Origin: DATLNM01 sp035536775
Lineage (GTDB): Bacteria > Actinomycetota > CADDZG01 > WHSQ01
Assembly (NCBI GenBank): GCA_035536775.1
Contig: DATLNM010000046.1
Span: forward strand, 1 to 37,561
Length of the DNA stretch: 37,561 nt
Direction: 5' to 3'
Within the stretch, counting starts at the first letter, position 1. Each line of letters begins with the position of its first letter. A program made the position numbers and the translations under genes. The notes below the pieces were generated by a model. It made no database searches and had not been told where the DNA came from. It saw only the letters and a list, made by a program, of their open reading frames with translations. Shown piece by piece: positions 31,301 through 37,561 of this stretch.

Positions 31301-32835
31301 GCTCTCGAGGTCCGTTCACCCCGGATGAGGCAGCGCAGCGGTTCTCGATGGGGGTCGCGGTTGCAGAGGCCGGCCTCCGCCGCCTCCAGGGTGAAGGCCG
31401 CGTCCTCGAGGGAGAGTTCAAGCCACAGGGGCAGGGTCGAGAGTGGGTCGATGCCGAGGTCCTCCGCAGGTTGCGCCGCAGGTCCCTCGCAGCTCTCCGG
31501 AAGGAGGTCGAGCCGTCGCCGCGGGATGCCCTCGCACGTTTCCTGCTTGGGTGGCACGGCGTGGGTCCACACGGGCCGCGCGAGGCCTCGTCGGCCGCTC
31601 TCTATCGCGTCGTGGAGCAGTTACAAGGGGTCCCTATCCCCGCATCGGTTCTCGAGACTCACGTGCTTCCTGCGCGCCTGCCGGGATATCGCGCCGGGAT
31701 GCTCGACGAGCTTGGCGTAACGGGCGAGGTCGTGTGGGCAGGGGCCGGAGCGATCGGAAGCGACGACGGGTGGGTGACGCTTGCGCTCGCAGACAAGGCG
31801 GAGTTGTTGTTGCCGCTCACTTCGACCGAGGAGCTGTCTCCCGTCGGTCGGAGGATCTACGACGCACTCTCGGGCCACGGCGCGATGTTCTTCAGAGGGA
31901 TCGCCCAAACGGTCGGTTCAACCGACGACGCGGAGCTGCTACTCGGGCTGTGGGAAACGGTGTGGGCCGGACTCGTGACCAACGACACGTTCGCGCCGTT
32001 GCGCGCTCTTGGGGGACCGCGGCCGTCGCGTACCGTCGGGCCACCTCGGCGTCGCAGGCCGAACTTCCCCCGCAGCTCGGGCCCGCCTTCGACGGCCGGG
32101 CGTTGGAGCGTGTTGGCGACGCGCGAAGGGAACGCGACGCGCAGACGCCACGCCCAGGCCGACCAGCTCCTGAGCAGACACGGCATCGTCACGCGGGGGA
32201 GCATCGCCCCGGAGCGTCTGGTCGGTGGCTTCGCGGGTGTTTATGCGGTGCTCTCGGCGTTCGAAGACTCAGGATCCTGTCGCCGGGGTTATTTCGTTGA
32301 GGGTCTCGGCGCGTCACAGTTCGCGCTCCCCGGCGCGGTCGACAGGATGCGTGCGGTCGCCTCCGCGTCCGACGAACACACCTATGTCCTCACCGCGACC
32401 GATCCTGCCAATCCATATGGTGCTGCTTTGGAGTGGCCGGACCGCGGAGACAAGCGATCGTCTCGACGATCGCGCCGCGGAGTCGGCGCCGATGGCGAAG
32501 ACTCCGCAGGGCAGCCACCCGAAGGGGGGTTGCCTGAGAACAAAGTGTCCGGGCACAGACCCGCACGCAAGGCAGGCTCCCTCGTGGTCGTTCAGGACGG
32601 CCATCTCGTGCTCTATGTCGAGAAAGGTGGACGGACGCTGCTTTCGTATTCGAACGACGAAGCGACTCTGCAGCGTGCTGCGGACGCCCTCGCGCTCGCG
32701 GCACGTGAGGGGATGCTAGGCCGCCTCGACGTCCATAAGGCCGACGGCGAGGAGATCGCGGACACCCCGCTTGCGAGCGCGCTGGTCAACGCCGGCTTCC
32801 GTCCCTCGTCTCGAGGATTGCGGCTGCGTGCCTGA
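28351..32835 (+). CDS. lhr: Lhr-family superfamily 2 helicase (full length)
   Basis: A 1494-residue DNA repair helicase, the normal length for full-length actinobacterial Lhr. The ATG at 28351 follows GGAAG and GGGGG; a TTG at 28336 is less likely. Motif I is APTGSGKTLAAFL (about 44-56), motif II is IIDEVHA (about 163-166), motif III GLSATVRPPEEV, then the second RecA domain with ANSRRLSERLCARL, ATSSLELGIDMGAVDLVIQ and QRVGRAGHQ. The winged-helix and Lhr-core regions and the long C-terminal domain follow. A low-complexity charged insert lies near residues 1370-1415. Family knowledge: 3'-5' translocation on ssDNA with unwinding of RNA:DNA hybrids. It overlaps the nei2 start by eight bases; lhr-nei adjacency is also seen in mycobacteria. 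Confidence 0.96.
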   Translation: MTSPLDAFGPLTRAWFASSFEAPTEAQLGAWNAISDGDNALVIAPTGSGKTLAAFLWAIDRLTEAHGNGTRVLYVSPLKALAVDIERNLRSPLSGIRAAAARMDVPAPQIDVAVRTGDTPAEDRRRFVKHPPDILITTPESLFLMLTSRAREALTTVDTVIIDEVHAIAGTKRGSHLALSLERLDHLLESPAQRIGLSATVRPPEEVARFLGGTHDIKIITAPHNKELDLKVVVPVEDLSAIGDETGEFVSGSAAGAEARTSIWPHVEERVLELVRAHRSTIIFANSRRLSERLCARLNELAGEDIARAHHGSVSREQRVAIEDALKSGRLPAVVATSSLELGIDMGAVDLVIQVEAPDSVASGMQRVGRAGHQVGAVSRGIIFPKFRGDLVECAVVVERMKAGDIETMTYPRNPLDVLAQQVVAAVAMDEWHVDELEAMFKRAAPFHDLPRSAYEGVLDMLSGRYPSEEFAELRARIDWDRATGTLTARSSAQRLAVISGGTIPDRGLFGVFTAGEKPSRVGELDEEMVYESRPGEVFLLGASSWLIEDITHDRVIVSPAPGSPGKMPFWHGDALGRPFELGRAVGAFIREVSSATDRERKHRLTVAGLDELASNNLIAYLEEQKQATGVVPDDRTIVVERFRDELGDWRVCIHSPFGARLHAPWAQAITARLRDDLGLEVQTMHSDDGIVVRVPDALEVFELDSILFDPEDIEDLVIAEVGNSALFASRFRECAARALLLPRRRPGSRTPLWLQRQKSSFLLQVARKYESFPIVLESYREALQDVFDLPGLVELMSLIRRREVRVVEVTTDLPSPFASSLQFGYIGAFLYEGDAPLAERRAQALSLDRSLLAELMGREELRELISADAITSLELELQLLVDERKIRTAEGLQDALRNLGDLTESEITERSARPEEVRVWIDDLHARSQAIAVRIAGEERWIAVEDAARYRDAVGVALPMGLPEVLLDPVPDPIGDLIGRFARSRGPFTPDEAAQRFSMGVAVAEAGLRRLQGEGRVLEGEFKPQGQGREWVDAEVLRRLRRRSLAALRKEVEPSPRDALARFLLGWHGVGPHGPREASSAALYRVVEQLQGVPIPASVLETHVLPARLPGYRAGMLDELGVTGEVVWAGAGAIGSDDGWVTLALADKAELLLPLTSTEELSPVGRRIYDALSGHGAMFFRGIAQTVGSTDDAELLLGLWETVWAGLVTNDTFAPLRALGGPRPSRTVGPPRRRRPNFPRSSGPPSTAGRWSVLATREGNATRRRHAQADQLLSRHGIVTRGSIAPERLVGGFAGVYAVLSAFEDSGSCRRGYFVEGLGASQFALPGAVDRMRAVASASDEHTYVLTATDPANPYGAALEWPDRGDKRSSRRSRRGVGADGEDSAGQPPEGGLPENKVSGHRPARKAGSLVVVQDGHLVLYVEKGGRTLLSYSNDEATLQRAADALALAAREGMLGRLDVHKADGEEIADTPLASALVNAGFRPSSRGLRLRA

Positions 32836-33631
32836 GGGCGACACCGTTTTCCTCGCGGCTACGAGATTGCGCCGTGCCCTGAAGGACAAGGTGGTGACAC
32901 GCTCCGACCTCCGCGTCCCGGCTCACGCGACGGCTGATCTCAGCGGACGACGCATCCTCGACATCGCTCCACGAGGGAAACACCTCTTGTGGCGTTTCGA
33001 GGAAGAGGTCACCCTTCACACCCATTTCAAGATGGAGGGGTCGTGGCACCTGTATCGACCACGCGAGCGTTGGCGTGCCCCGGATCATCAGGTGAGAGCA
33101 GTGATCGAAACCGCGGACGTGCTCGCGGTGGGGATCAACCTCGGGATCGTCAGCCTCATCCCGACCTCTAAGGAGGACGATGCCGTTGGGCATCTCGGCC
33201 CCGATCCCCTTGGCGCGGATTGGGATGCGTCGGAGGTTGTGAGGAGGATGGCGTCGGAGCCAGATAGGCCGATAGGTGAGGCGATCCTCGACCAGCGCGT
33301 CATAGCGGGGCCCGGCAACATCTACAAGTCGGAAGTGTGCTTCCTACGCGGCATCGACCCGTCGACCCCTGTCGGCGAAGTGCACGACTTAGAGCCGCTC
33401 GTGGCGCTCCTCCACAGGCTGCTCAACGCGAACCGGACGACCGGGCAACAGATCACCACCGGTGACACCCGTCCCGGCTGGACGCACTGGGTCTACGGAC
33501 GTGTGGGACAGCCATGTCGTCGCTGCCGGACCCCGATCCGCAAGGAAGAGCAAGGTCCGCCCAACCTCGAGCGGGTGACCTACTGGTGCCCGCGCTGCCA
33601 GCCGCGGGGCGGGGTCACCGCCGGAGGGTGA
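32828..33631 (+). CDS. nei2: Endonuclease VIII-like DNA glycosylase (Fpg/Nei family)
   Basis: A 267-residue base-excision enzyme. The GTG at 32828 is chosen because the processed protein must begin Pro-Glu: (V)PEGDTVFLAATRL gives the N-terminal Pro nucleophile and Glu3. Other motifs are APRGKHLLWRFEE (beta-turn Lys), HFKMEGSW, the helix-2-turn-helix in DQRVIAGPGNIYKSEVCFLR and the C-terminal zinc finger CRRCRTPIRK ... YWCPRCQ. It removes oxidised bases and nicks the site. Overlap with the lhr stop indicates one transcript and coupled translation. Its 3' end overlaps the end of the convergent secreted-protein gene by 17 bases. The symbol follows mycobacterial use. Confidence 0.94.
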   Translation: MPEGDTVFLAATRLRRALKDKVVTRSDLRVPAHATADLSGRRILDIAPRGKHLLWRFEEEVTLHTHFKMEGSWHLYRPRERWRAPDHQVRAVIETADVLAVGINLGIVSLIPTSKEDDAVGHLGPDPLGADWDASEVVRRMASEPDRPIGEAILDQRVIAGPGNIYKSEVCFLRGIDPSTPVGEVHDLEPLVALLHRLLNANRTTGQQITTGDTRPGWTHWVYGRVGQPCRRCRTPIRKEEQGPPNLERVTYWCPRCQPRGGVTAGG

Positions 33632-35636
33632 CGGTGCCCTTCGCACGCGACGTCGATCCATCGTCGTGGCGCGCTTTGATGACGTAGATGTAGGTCCCAC
33701 CCGGCGCCTTGGTGCCGGCTGCTGTTCTGCCGTTCCAGTCGATGACCCAAGGACCGGCTTCGAGATCGGTGCGGGTCAGTCTCTTGACCACATCGCGCGG
33801 CGACCTCTTGATCGCGACGCTTACGAACCCCCTTTGCGTGAGCGTAAAGAAGATTTTGACGCGCTCGCGGCGCCCGTCGCCATTTGGGCTAAAGGGGTCA
33901 GGCCTGTCGCTGACGTCATTGATGTGGCCGCCGCGGTTCGGGGGAGGGGATCCTGTGGGGGTCGGCTCCGGACCGGGAGAGGTCGAGGGATCAGGGGTGG
34001 ATCCGCCGCACCCGGGGAGACGGAAGGAGCCGATCCTCGTACTCCACCCGGAATCGCTCGACGTCCGGTAGTACTCCTGTGTGTACCAGAACGTGCAGTC
34101 ATCCTTCGGATCGACGGTGAGCGCGCTGTAATCACCCCAGCGGTTCTCGCCCAGCTGTGATCCACCCCCGTCCACGAGCGTTCCTTCACCTTGCGCGAGT
34201 TGACCGAGGGGGTCGCTCGCGACACGTCCTGCATAGCGAACCGATGGATACAACGACGGACCGGTGACGCTGTACCCGAGCGCGATTCCGCCGGCGGAGT
34301 CCATCGCGATGCTTCCCACCCAACGGTGATCGCTATCGGGTGCGTAGGTCCCTTGTTGGTGGATCCTCGGGCTCGAGCTCGGGTTGCGAATCTCGTACCA
34401 TCGGATCCCCGCATGATCGGATCCGTTCACGTCGACGACGTGATTGAGAACGACGCTTTCGTGGGAACCAAAGTTCCGGTACGCGAGCCGGTACATCAAG
34501 ATGCTCTCTCCGATCGCGTCTAAGCGCCGACTCGTTCCCCGTTGCGGCAGACACTCGAACGAGTCGTTGCACATGTTCGTGTCGAACGCCGCCGCAGGCA
34601 GGAACGCCGAGCTCGTCACGGTCGAGGACGCTGGATCGGTGAAGTTGACATCGAACTCGAGGATCTCGATCCGGTCGTTGGGGAATGTTCGGCCGTCGTC
34701 TTGCGCGGTGAAGAGATAGTTGGGCGTGCCGTCGGGAGGGCGCGTCGACCCGTCCAGGTCCGCAGGTAGCAGGCCTGTGTACTCCGGACCCGTCTGATAG
34801 GCGACCGGAGCGTCTGTCTCACCGCCGTTCAGCATGGTGCGGCGATCGAACGCGTAGATGCCCTGCCCGATGTATTCGCTCCCCGAGGTGTCGTAGAGAT
34901 GCACGGTGAGGTAGTAGCCATCGGGCCACACCCCGAACTTCGGGTAGTCGGGGAAACTCGTCGAGCTCACGATGAACGGATACAGGTACCACCTGCCGAG
35001 GGGATCCGACGTCGCGGAGATCGCGATGCATTGGTAGAACGGAGGGAACCTCGAGCCGCCGGTCTGGGAGAACGCGAACTCGCTGATGAGCCAGCGGTCG
35101 GCCAGTAGGTCGTGTTGGACGATCGGATCGCCTTTTCCCTGGGTTGCGCACGGCCCTCCGACCGACTGCCACAACGTCTCGATCGATGCCTGCTGCGACA
35201 GGATGCGTCCCGACTTGTCCCAGATAGCGAAAGCGCGATTGACCGCCTGTACGTAGTGATCCGGGCCAACGTCACCGACGGGGTCGGGCGGGAGCATCCG
35301 GGTCGCGTCTATCCCGTCGACACTCTGAAGGAGTCTCGGCGCGCGCGCGGTCGACGCGCTTGTCTGCAGCACGGGGTCGACGAATCCCGTGCCCGGGAGG
35401 TCGATCGGTGCCGAGACCCTGCGCGATGGTGCTCGGCTCTCTCGTACCAACGGCGATATCAGTTTCATCTCGCGGAGTGGGGGCGAAAGCGTCGGCTGCA
35501 GCGCGAGCGTTTGGATCGGGGTCACCGGGACTGCCACGCGCGGCCGGGACGGCGCGGCTTGACCGGTAACGGAGGTGGCGGCGGCCAGGAGCGACATCAA
35601 CATCGTCGCCGTCACGACGGCCCAGAGGCGCCTCAT
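33615..35636 (-). CDS. Large secreted protein with FlgD-like C-terminal domain
   Basis: A 673-residue protein with a signal peptide (AVVTATMLMSLLAAATSVTG). The start at 35636 overlaps the stop of the upstream gene as ATGA; the frame runs further upstream only as noise. The central ~450 residues look like a beta-propeller or similar fold: PPDPVGDVGPDHYVQAVN, DPIVQHDLLADRWLISEF, FPDYPKFGVWPDGYYLTVH, GENRWGDYSALTVDPKDD. A Pro/Ser/Thr linker (GSTPDPSTSPGPEPTPTG) leads to a FlgD-like immunoglobulin-type domain (DPFSPNGDGRRERVKIFFTL, VIDWNGRTAAGTKAPGGTY). Function unknown; probably extracellular. Confidence 0.85.
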   Translation of the reverse strand: MRRLWAVVTATMLMSLLAAATSVTGQAAPSRPRVAVPVTPIQTLALQPTLSPPLREMKLISPLVRESRAPSRRVSAPIDLPGTGFVDPVLQTSASTARAPRLLQSVDGIDATRMLPPDPVGDVGPDHYVQAVNRAFAIWDKSGRILSQQASIETLWQSVGGPCATQGKGDPIVQHDLLADRWLISEFAFSQTGGSRFPPFYQCIAISATSDPLGRWYLYPFIVSSTSFPDYPKFGVWPDGYYLTVHLYDTSGSEYIGQGIYAFDRRTMLNGGETDAPVAYQTGPEYTGLLPADLDGSTRPPDGTPNYLFTAQDDGRTFPNDRIEILEFDVNFTDPASSTVTSSAFLPAAAFDTNMCNDSFECLPQRGTSRRLDAIGESILMYRLAYRNFGSHESVVLNHVVDVNGSDHAGIRWYEIRNPSSSPRIHQQGTYAPDSDHRWVGSIAMDSAGGIALGYSVTGPSLYPSVRYAGRVASDPLGQLAQGEGTLVDGGGSQLGENRWGDYSALTVDPKDDCTFWYTQEYYRTSSDSGWSTRIGSFRLPGCGGSTPDPSTSPGPEPTPTGSPPPNRGGHINDVSDRPDPFSPNGDGRRERVKIFFTLTQRGFVSVAIKRSPRDVVKRLTRTDLEAGPWVIDWNGRTAAGTKAPGGTYIYVIKARHDDGSTSRAKGTVTLRR

Positions 35637-36109
35637 GGACCGATCAGAAGAGAACCGTTTATCTCGTGGGTGCCCTCGTCGAGCTCGAACTCCACGCTGT
35701 CTTCTTCGGTATCCCCGGCCTTGATCTCTCCGATCCCCACCGGGATCGCGGTGTCGCCGAGATGAACCTCGACCGTCCCCTGCCACGGGAGGTCGGAGCG
35801 GTTAGTGATGCCGACGATCATCGCGATCTTGTCCTGAGCGAGGACCTTGGCCCCCATCTCGAGGAACAAGCCCGCCTCGCCGGGCTTGGCGCACGCGCCG
35901 AGCGCATCGCCGCGCGTGATGCGATTCGAGCTGGTTATTGATGGCGGTCCGAGATTCGGCGGCGGTATCCCGATGGTGAACGGGGTCTTCTCCTCGCTCG
36001 TGCAAGACAAGACGTGAGTGAGACCGCGCAATGAGGACATCCCGATCGGGATGAGGAATGCCAGCATCAAGCCGAGCATGGCGACACGCGACCTGAAGAT
36101 CGGAGGCAT
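35633..36109 (-). CDS. Signal-peptide or anchored unknown protein, coupled to the large secreted protein
   Basis: A 158-residue protein. Residues ~7-28 (SRVAMLGLMLAFLIPIGMSS) are a signal peptide or anchor. The mature part contains CTSEEKTPFTIGIPPPN, two cysteines about 40 residues apart, and a likely beta domain (KIAMIVGITNRSDLPWQGTV, GEIKAGDTEEDSVEFELDEG). The TNRSDLPWQGTV region recalls conserved bacterial 'BsuPI/LEA-like' beta-sandwich domains, but no family can be named. The stop overlaps the next start as ATGA. No ribosome site precedes the ATG, so a leaderless start is possible. Confidence 0.75.
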   Translation of the reverse strand: MPPIFRSRVAMLGLMLAFLIPIGMSSLRGLTHVLSCTSEEKTPFTIGIPPPNLGPPSITSSNRITRGDALGACAKPGEAGLFLEMGAKVLAQDKIAMIVGITNRSDLPWQGTVEVHLGDTAIPVGIGEIKAGDTEEDSVEFELDEGTHEINGSLLIGP

Positions 36110-36117
36110 CCGGCAAG

Positions 36118-36151
36118 ACTAAGCCGCAGCCACTAAGCCGCGGACTACTAT
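36118..36151 (+). promoter_or_regulatory. Promoter region with two direct repeats; leaderless start for the GGDEF-like gene
   Basis: ACTAAGCCGC occurs at 36118-36127 and again at 36132-36141, 14 bases apart. TACTAT at 36146-36151 is a good -10 element, and the expected start of transcription (7-9 bases downstream) falls on the ATG at 36160. No Shine-Dalgarno precedes that ATG, so the mRNA is probably leaderless. Confidence 0.5.
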
Positions 36152-36159
36152 GTGCCGCG

Positions 36160-37041
36160 ATGAGTGCCTCCGGTGGCTTGATCAATCGACTCGGATACGC
36201 CAAGGCCAGGTTCCTTCTTCTGGGAGCGGGCCTGGTACTGCTGCTCCTGGTCGCGGGCGTGATGTATCTGCGCGGTGTCGACAAGATCGAGGTCGGCGCG
36301 ACTCTGTTGTTCATCCCTGTTTTCATCGCGTTCGTGCTCGGTGGTCTCAAGGGAGGTGTGGGTGCGGGGGTCGGCGCCGCGCTCGCCTACACCGCACTTC
36401 GTTATCCCGCGATCAAGGCTGTAGGCGCCGAACAGTTCGCCGGGTTGATCGCATCTCGTTCGGTTGGGTTCTTGGCGTTCGGGACGATCGGGGGTTGGGC
36501 TACGAAGCAACTCGAGGCGTCGCTCACCAAGCTCGAGCTTTACGACCAGATCGACGACGCCACCGGCCTCTACAACGCGCGTTCTTTCGCGGAGGATCTC
36601 GACCTCGAGATGTCGCGTTCGACGCGGTACCAGACGCTCTTCTCGATCACGCTGGTCGACGTGCCTGTCTCGGCGTTAGCAGGCATGAGCCGGCGTGCTC
36701 AGAAGGGTCTACTTGCCGAGTTGGGGCGCCTTTTGCGAGACAGCGTAAGGACGGTGGACCGAGCGGCACACGCGGTCGACGGAGACCGTCACAGGTTCGC
36801 CGTCGTGCTGCCCGAGACCGGCAACGACGGGGCGGAGATCTTCACGAACCGGCTCGCGGACAACATGGGGAAGTTCATCCGTGAGAAGTCCGGCGCTAAA
36901 GAGGAAGTCGCGCCGCTTTACCGGCGCGCCGCGACCTTTCCGGGCGACGATGAGTTCGTCGCCGAGCTCAAAGAGGAGTTCAAGGAGATCGACCGGCGCG
37001 AGCACCCGGAGGCAGCCGCCGCCGGGGAGGACAACCGTTAG
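36160..37041 (+). CDS. Membrane protein with degenerate GGDEF domain
   Basis: A 293-residue protein. Three or four membrane helices fill residues ~18-115 (FLLLGAGLVLLLLVAGVMYL, TLLFIPVFIAFVLGGL, VGAGVGAALAYTAL). Residues ~130-250 follow the GGDEF fold: DDATGLYNARSFAEDLDLEM, FSITLVDVPVSAL and the C-terminal FAVVLPETGNDGAEIF. The active-site loop, normally (S/G)GDEF, reads DGDRHRF here, so the Asp-Glu catalytic pair is missing. It therefore probably does not make cyclic-di-GMP and may bind GTP or act as a partner. The last 40 residues are highly charged. The stop overlaps that of the small convergent ORF by four bases. Confidence 0.82.
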   Translation: MSASGGLINRLGYAKARFLLLGAGLVLLLLVAGVMYLRGVDKIEVGATLLFIPVFIAFVLGGLKGGVGAGVGAALAYTALRYPAIKAVGAEQFAGLIASRSVGFLAFGTIGGWATKQLEASLTKLELYDQIDDATGLYNARSFAEDLDLEMSRSTRYQTLFSITLVDVPVSALAGMSRRAQKGLLAELGRLLRDSVRTVDRAAHAVDGDRHRFAVVLPETGNDGAEIFTNRLADNMGKFIREKSGAKEEVAPLYRRAATFPGDDEFVAELKEEFKEIDRREHPEAAAAGEDNR

Positions 37042-37241
37042 TCGGTTGCGACAGCCAGGCCGTCGTCTGAGATGAGGGCCTGAAGCTCGGCCCCTCCCCC
37101 CGCCTCGCCGGAGGCTTGCCTTGCATTCTTGACCGAGCCCGGGCTCAAGACCAGATCGAGCTCACGTCCGAGTTCGACCAGCAGAGAGATGACTCCACCA
37201 AGCATCCGCCGCTCCCATTCTGTCGTCTGGCGTGGCGACAT
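37038..37241 (-). CDS. Possible small unknown protein
   Basis: A 67-residue frame on the minus strand with an ATG at 37241 and a stop overlapping the GGDEF-like gene's stop by four bases. The N-terminal half (TEWERRMLGGVISLLVELGR) looks like an amphipathic helix, and the C-terminal part is Ala/Gly-rich. No ribosome site and no family recognised. It is included because it fills an otherwise empty gap before aceE, but it may not be real. Confidence 0.4.
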   Translation of the reverse strand: MSPRQTTEWERRMLGGVISLLVELGRELDLVLSPGSVKNARQASGEAGGGAELQALISDDGLAVATD

Positions 37242-37320
37242 GGCCCGTCGTACCGGCGGGCCTCATACACGTCTTCCTGGGTATCGGCAGGGGACCCGGA
37301 AAGGTTGAGGGATCCGGAAA

Positions 37321-37339
37321 GGGCGCAGGTCAAGCGCCC
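37321..37339. other. Short hairpin in the aceE leader region
   Basis: GGGCGC (37321-37326) and GCGCCC (37334-37339) form a 6-bp stem with a 7-base loop, about 75 bases before the aceE start. It could be a terminator for transcription from the left or part of the aceE 5' leader. The 171 bases before aceE hold no other feature I can support. Confidence 0.3.
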
Positions 37340-37412
37340 CAAGGTCATTTGGCCCTAGGACAAAGAAGTGGCGTTTACTCTGGTACGACCAGCTCAGTGG
37401 GGAGGGTGAGGG

Positions 37413-37561
37413 ATGTACGACGCATTCAAGGATCAGCTCCCCGACATCGATCCGGACGAGACCGCGGAATGGATCGAGTCGCTTGACCACGTCATCAACG
37501 CGTCTCCAGCCCGTGCACGCTTCCTGCTCCATCGGGTCCTTCACCACGCTCGGTCGCGGCG
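37413..37561 (+). CDS. aceE: Pyruvate dehydrogenase E1 component, homodimeric type, 5' fragment
   Basis: Only 49 codons are in the window. The ATG at 37413 has GGAGG seven bases upstream. The sequence QLPDIDPDETAEWIESLDHV followed by ARARFLLHRVLHHARSR matches the conserved N-terminus of actinobacterial and proteobacterial homodimeric AceE (LPDIDPxETxEWxxSxD...RARYLMxRLLE). The full enzyme would decarboxylate pyruvate with thiamine diphosphate and acetylate lipoyl E2. The rest lies outside the window. Confidence 0.9.
   Translation, partial: MYDAFKDQLPDIDPDETAEWIESLDHVINASPARARFLLHRVLHHARSR

Overview
The window looks like a chromosomal segment of an uncultured or poorly characterised member of the Actinomycetota. 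The DNA is GC-rich and GTG/TTG starts are common. Lineage-typical genes include an lhr-nei2 helicase/glycosylase pair, a DUF6458 membrane protein, a DUF5317 protein, a multi-HAMP soluble histidine kinase and, at the right edge, the start of a homodimeric-type pyruvate dehydrogenase E1 (aceE). No phage, transposase, tRNA, rRNA or CRISPR array is visible. No gap between genes exceeds about 260 bases. The lineage below phylum cannot be fixed from the sequence alone.

Layout. 1-3502 (minus): a 5' fragment of a multi-HAMP kinase, a RecB-type Fe-S nuclease, a secreted metzincin protease and an alpha/beta hydrolase. 3627-4715 (plus): a secreted RTX-type calcium-binding protein with an exact 108-bp super-repeat. 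4749-8679 (minus): a membrane histidine kinase, two small membrane proteins, an unknown protein and a saccharopine-dehydrogenase-like enoyl reductase. 8730-11493: a histidine phosphatase, a zinc ribbon protein, a PYROXD2/phytoene-desaturase-like oxidoreductase and the DUF6458 protein. 11549-16796: an exopolysaccharide-like locus with a ConA-fold secreted protein, a processive family 2 glycosyltransferase, a UDP-GlcNAc 2-epimerase, a DUF2334 deacetylase-like secreted protein and a small LPFTG-anchored protein. 17053-20894: a PBP4-type carboxypeptidase, a small protein with a clamp-binding-like tail, a cupredoxin and an M28 peptidase with a PKD domain. 20939-22596: an enolase-superfamily enzyme translationally coupled to an unknown protein.

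The most interesting region is 22668-24881. A 428-residue regulator (XRE helix-turn-helix plus about nine TPR-like repeats, the RRNPP/NprR architecture) is divergent from an unannotated 37-residue ORF. That ORF has a strong Shine-Dalgarno, a basic-then-hydrophobic start and a C-terminus ending GWPPCC. The shared promoter region carries four near-repeats with an 11-12 bp period. A perfect 12-bp stem terminator follows the peptide gene, and a DUF5317 membrane protein starts just beyond it. I propose a candidate peptide-signalling (RRNPP-like) cassette, with a cysteine/proline-sensitive leader-peptide attenuator as the main alternative.

Right part. 25010-28190 encodes a secreted RTX plus thrombospondin-type-3 calcium-binding protein and a secreted conserved protein of unknown function. 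28351-33631 is lhr-nei2. 33615-36109 (minus) is a coupled pair of secreted proteins. 36160-37041 is a membrane protein with a degenerate GGDEF domain and a promoter placed for a leaderless mRNA. The window ends inside aceE. The overall theme is cell-surface and secreted proteins (calcium-binding, proteases, polysaccharide) mixed with signalling proteins.
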